From Acidimicrobiaceae bacterium (GTDB lineage: Bacteria; Actinomycetota; Acidimicrobiia; Acidimicrobiales; Ilumatobacteraceae), in assembly GCA_024641005.1 (NCBI GenBank), contig JAHEDX010000012.1, positions 1 through 64,000 on the forward strand: 64,000 nt of DNA, given 5' to 3'. Below are positions 63,036 to 64,000 of the stretch, piece after piece (position 1 is the first letter of the stretch; every line of letters starts with the position of its first letter). Position numbers and translations under genes: made by a program. The notes under the pieces were generated by a model. It saw only the letters and a list, made by a program, of their open reading frames with translations. It did not search any database and was not told the origin of the DNA.

Positions 63036-64000
63036 TCATCGACCGGTGATGTCACCGATCATGTCGGCGTAGAACTTCTGGCCGTCGGCCGACAGGTGGA
63101 TGCCGTCGGAGGCGAAGCAATTACCGACACAGTTGTTCGAGATCGTGTTCCAGTCGATCAGGATGATGTTGTCGCCCGGGCGGTCGCGCGCTGCGAGCAG
63201 GGCATTGTTCTGCGCCGTCCACGGGCGGTTGGCGCGGACATTGATGAGTAACACGTTGGGCACCTTGCTCAGCGGTCTCAGGAAGTCGTCGAGCGTCTCC
63301 TTCGTGAACGGTCCGTTCGTGCCGAGGTGGATGATCACCGGATCGCCGAACAGGTCTGCCGCGCCGAGCTGTTCCATGACCGGCACCATGTCGATCATCT
63401 GGCGGCTCTTCTCGGCGTTGACGGTGTAGCCACGGTCGGTGAGCACCCCTGCCGCACCCAGCATCACCGAGTCGCCGATCGCGAAATAGCTCACAGGTTC
63501 TGGCGGCAAGGTCGTGGTCGTCGTGGTGGTCGTGGTGGTGGTCGGAATCTCGGGAACGACCGGGATCGAATCGTCGGCGGGCACGGTCGTCTGGGTGACG
63601 GGTGGGTCGGCCGGAGCCGCGCCCTCACCGGCGTTGCCGGAACCCAACAAGTCGTCGAGACTCGTGACGTTCTCTTCGCCTTCGACCAACATCTGATCGA
63701 TCTCGTTGCGTTGCAGGTCGGCGAGGCCGAGACGGAGGACACCGAAGCTCAGCAGTGCGAGGCACGCCAGGGCCGTGCCACCCGCGAGTTTGCGCGGCAG
63801 CGGATCGCGGCGCCGGCGCAGGCTGTCCCACCAGATACCGACCTCGCCTCGGCGGATGGGCGTCTCGATGTAGGTGTACGACACCTCGGTGATCACACTG
63901 GTCACGATCATCGCCACGATGAACTGACGGAAGGTCAGCGCGTTCCCGGCGACCTCACGGATGATCTGATAGATCGGCCACGAGTAGAGATAGAGGCCGT
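63036..64000 (-). CDS. OafA/YrhL-type acyltransferase with C-terminal SGNH domain (partial)
   Basis: The frame continues past 63917 (the track start is only an internal GTG) to the window edge, so the N-terminus is missing. The visible part begins GLYLYSWPIYQIIREVAG, a late membrane segment of acyltransferase-3 proteins, followed by a Tyr/Ile-rich SYTYIETPIRRGE, another helix (ALACLALLSFGVLRLGL), a Thr-run linker, and an extracytoplasmic SGNH hydrolase-like domain with GDSVMLGAAGVL (block I) and SDGIHLSADGQKFYA (block V Asp/His). Such proteins O-acetylate surface polysaccharides or peptidoglycan. Length visible about 320 residues. Confidence 0.88.
   Translation of the reverse strand, partial: GLYLYSWPIYQIIREVAGNALTFRQFIVAMIVTSVITEVSYTYIETPIRRGEVGIWWDSLRRRRDPLPRKLAGGTALACLALLSFGVLRLGLADLQRNEIDQMLVEGEENVTSLDDLLGSGNAGEGAAPADPPVTQTTVPADDSIPVVPEIPTTTTTTTTTTTLPPEPVSYFAIGDSVMLGAAGVLTDRGYTVNAEKSRQMIDMVPVMEQLGAADLFGDPVIIHLGTNGPFTKETLDDFLRPLSKVPNVLLINVRANRPWTAQNNALLAARDRPGDNIILIDWNTISNNCVGNCFASDGIHLSADGQKFYADMIGDITGR

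Overview
The window is a high-GC, gene-dense bacterial chromosome segment. It has strong G/C third positions, many GTG starts, many 1-4 nt ATGA/GTGA/TGATG overlaps, two DinB/maleylpyruvate-isomerase-type (mycothiol-linked) proteins and a PAC2 proteasome-chaperone homologue. Together these suggest an actinomycete, and the gene repertoire resembles Acidimicrobiia such as Ilumatobacter. That last step is inference; there is no rRNA or other marker here. No tRNA, rRNA, CRISPR array, prophage or insertion sequence was recognised. About 62 protein genes were called, with two riboswitches, several palindromic operators and several 3'-end hairpins.

Layout. 1-6.3 kb: a partial RibD/DHFR-like protein, a 2TM protein and a P1B-5-type metal ATPase with a C-terminal hemerythrin domain, then a TetR-DinB-MBL operon. 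6.3-25.6 kb: a large catabolic island. One minus-strand unit of about 13 genes, nearly all overlapping, runs cupin > hyuA > hyuB > AMP-ligase > Rieske oxygenase > BMP lipoprotein > ABC ATPase > two permeases > aldo-keto reductase > quinone-oxidoreductase-like MDR > methyltransferase > amidohydrolase. A second Rieske oxygenase, an FCD-type GntR repressor and a divergent VOC protein sit upstream. Near-identical palindromes (core TGGTCnGACCA) precede the cupin operon, the second Rieske gene and the gntR/VOC divergent promoters, so the island looks like a single GntR regulon. Its substrate is unknown; the enzymes point to a nitrogen-containing or methylated ring compound taken up by a nucleoside-type importer.

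25.6-35.8 kb: a membrane-anchored hypothetical protein and a SnoaL-like protein; a TPP riboswitch followed by thiN-thiB-thiP-thiQ; an acetyltransferase; two small overlapping genes, one WXG100-like; then gnd-zwf for pentose-phosphate metabolism. 35.8-45.5 kb: a DMT transporter and a methyltransferase; a cobalamin-riboswitch-controlled B12 importer (btuFCD type, minus strand) back to back with cobO-cobU-cobT-cobS (plus strand); a VOC/cupin protein and a DUF368 membrane protein.

45.5-49.5 kb: an IclR regulator with a perfect 17-bp palindrome in its promoter, divergent from a three-gene carnitine operon (gamma-butyrobetaine hydroxylase, BKACE-type 3-dehydrocarnitine cleavage enzyme, L-carnitine dehydrogenase). 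These steps would convert gamma-butyrobetaine to glycine betaine and acetoacetyl-CoA. 49.5-64 kb: mostly housekeeping genes (Kup, EamA transporter, MalK-like ATPase, EcsC, aspartate aminotransferase, spondin-domain secreted protein, SerC, PAC2, MFS, MetY, malate dehydrogenase) and a partial OafA-type acyltransferase. Many monocistronic genes have a TAnnnT box 6-8 nt before ATG/GTG and no Shine-Dalgarno, which indicates leaderless transcripts. Several genes end in strong hairpins that lack a U tract.
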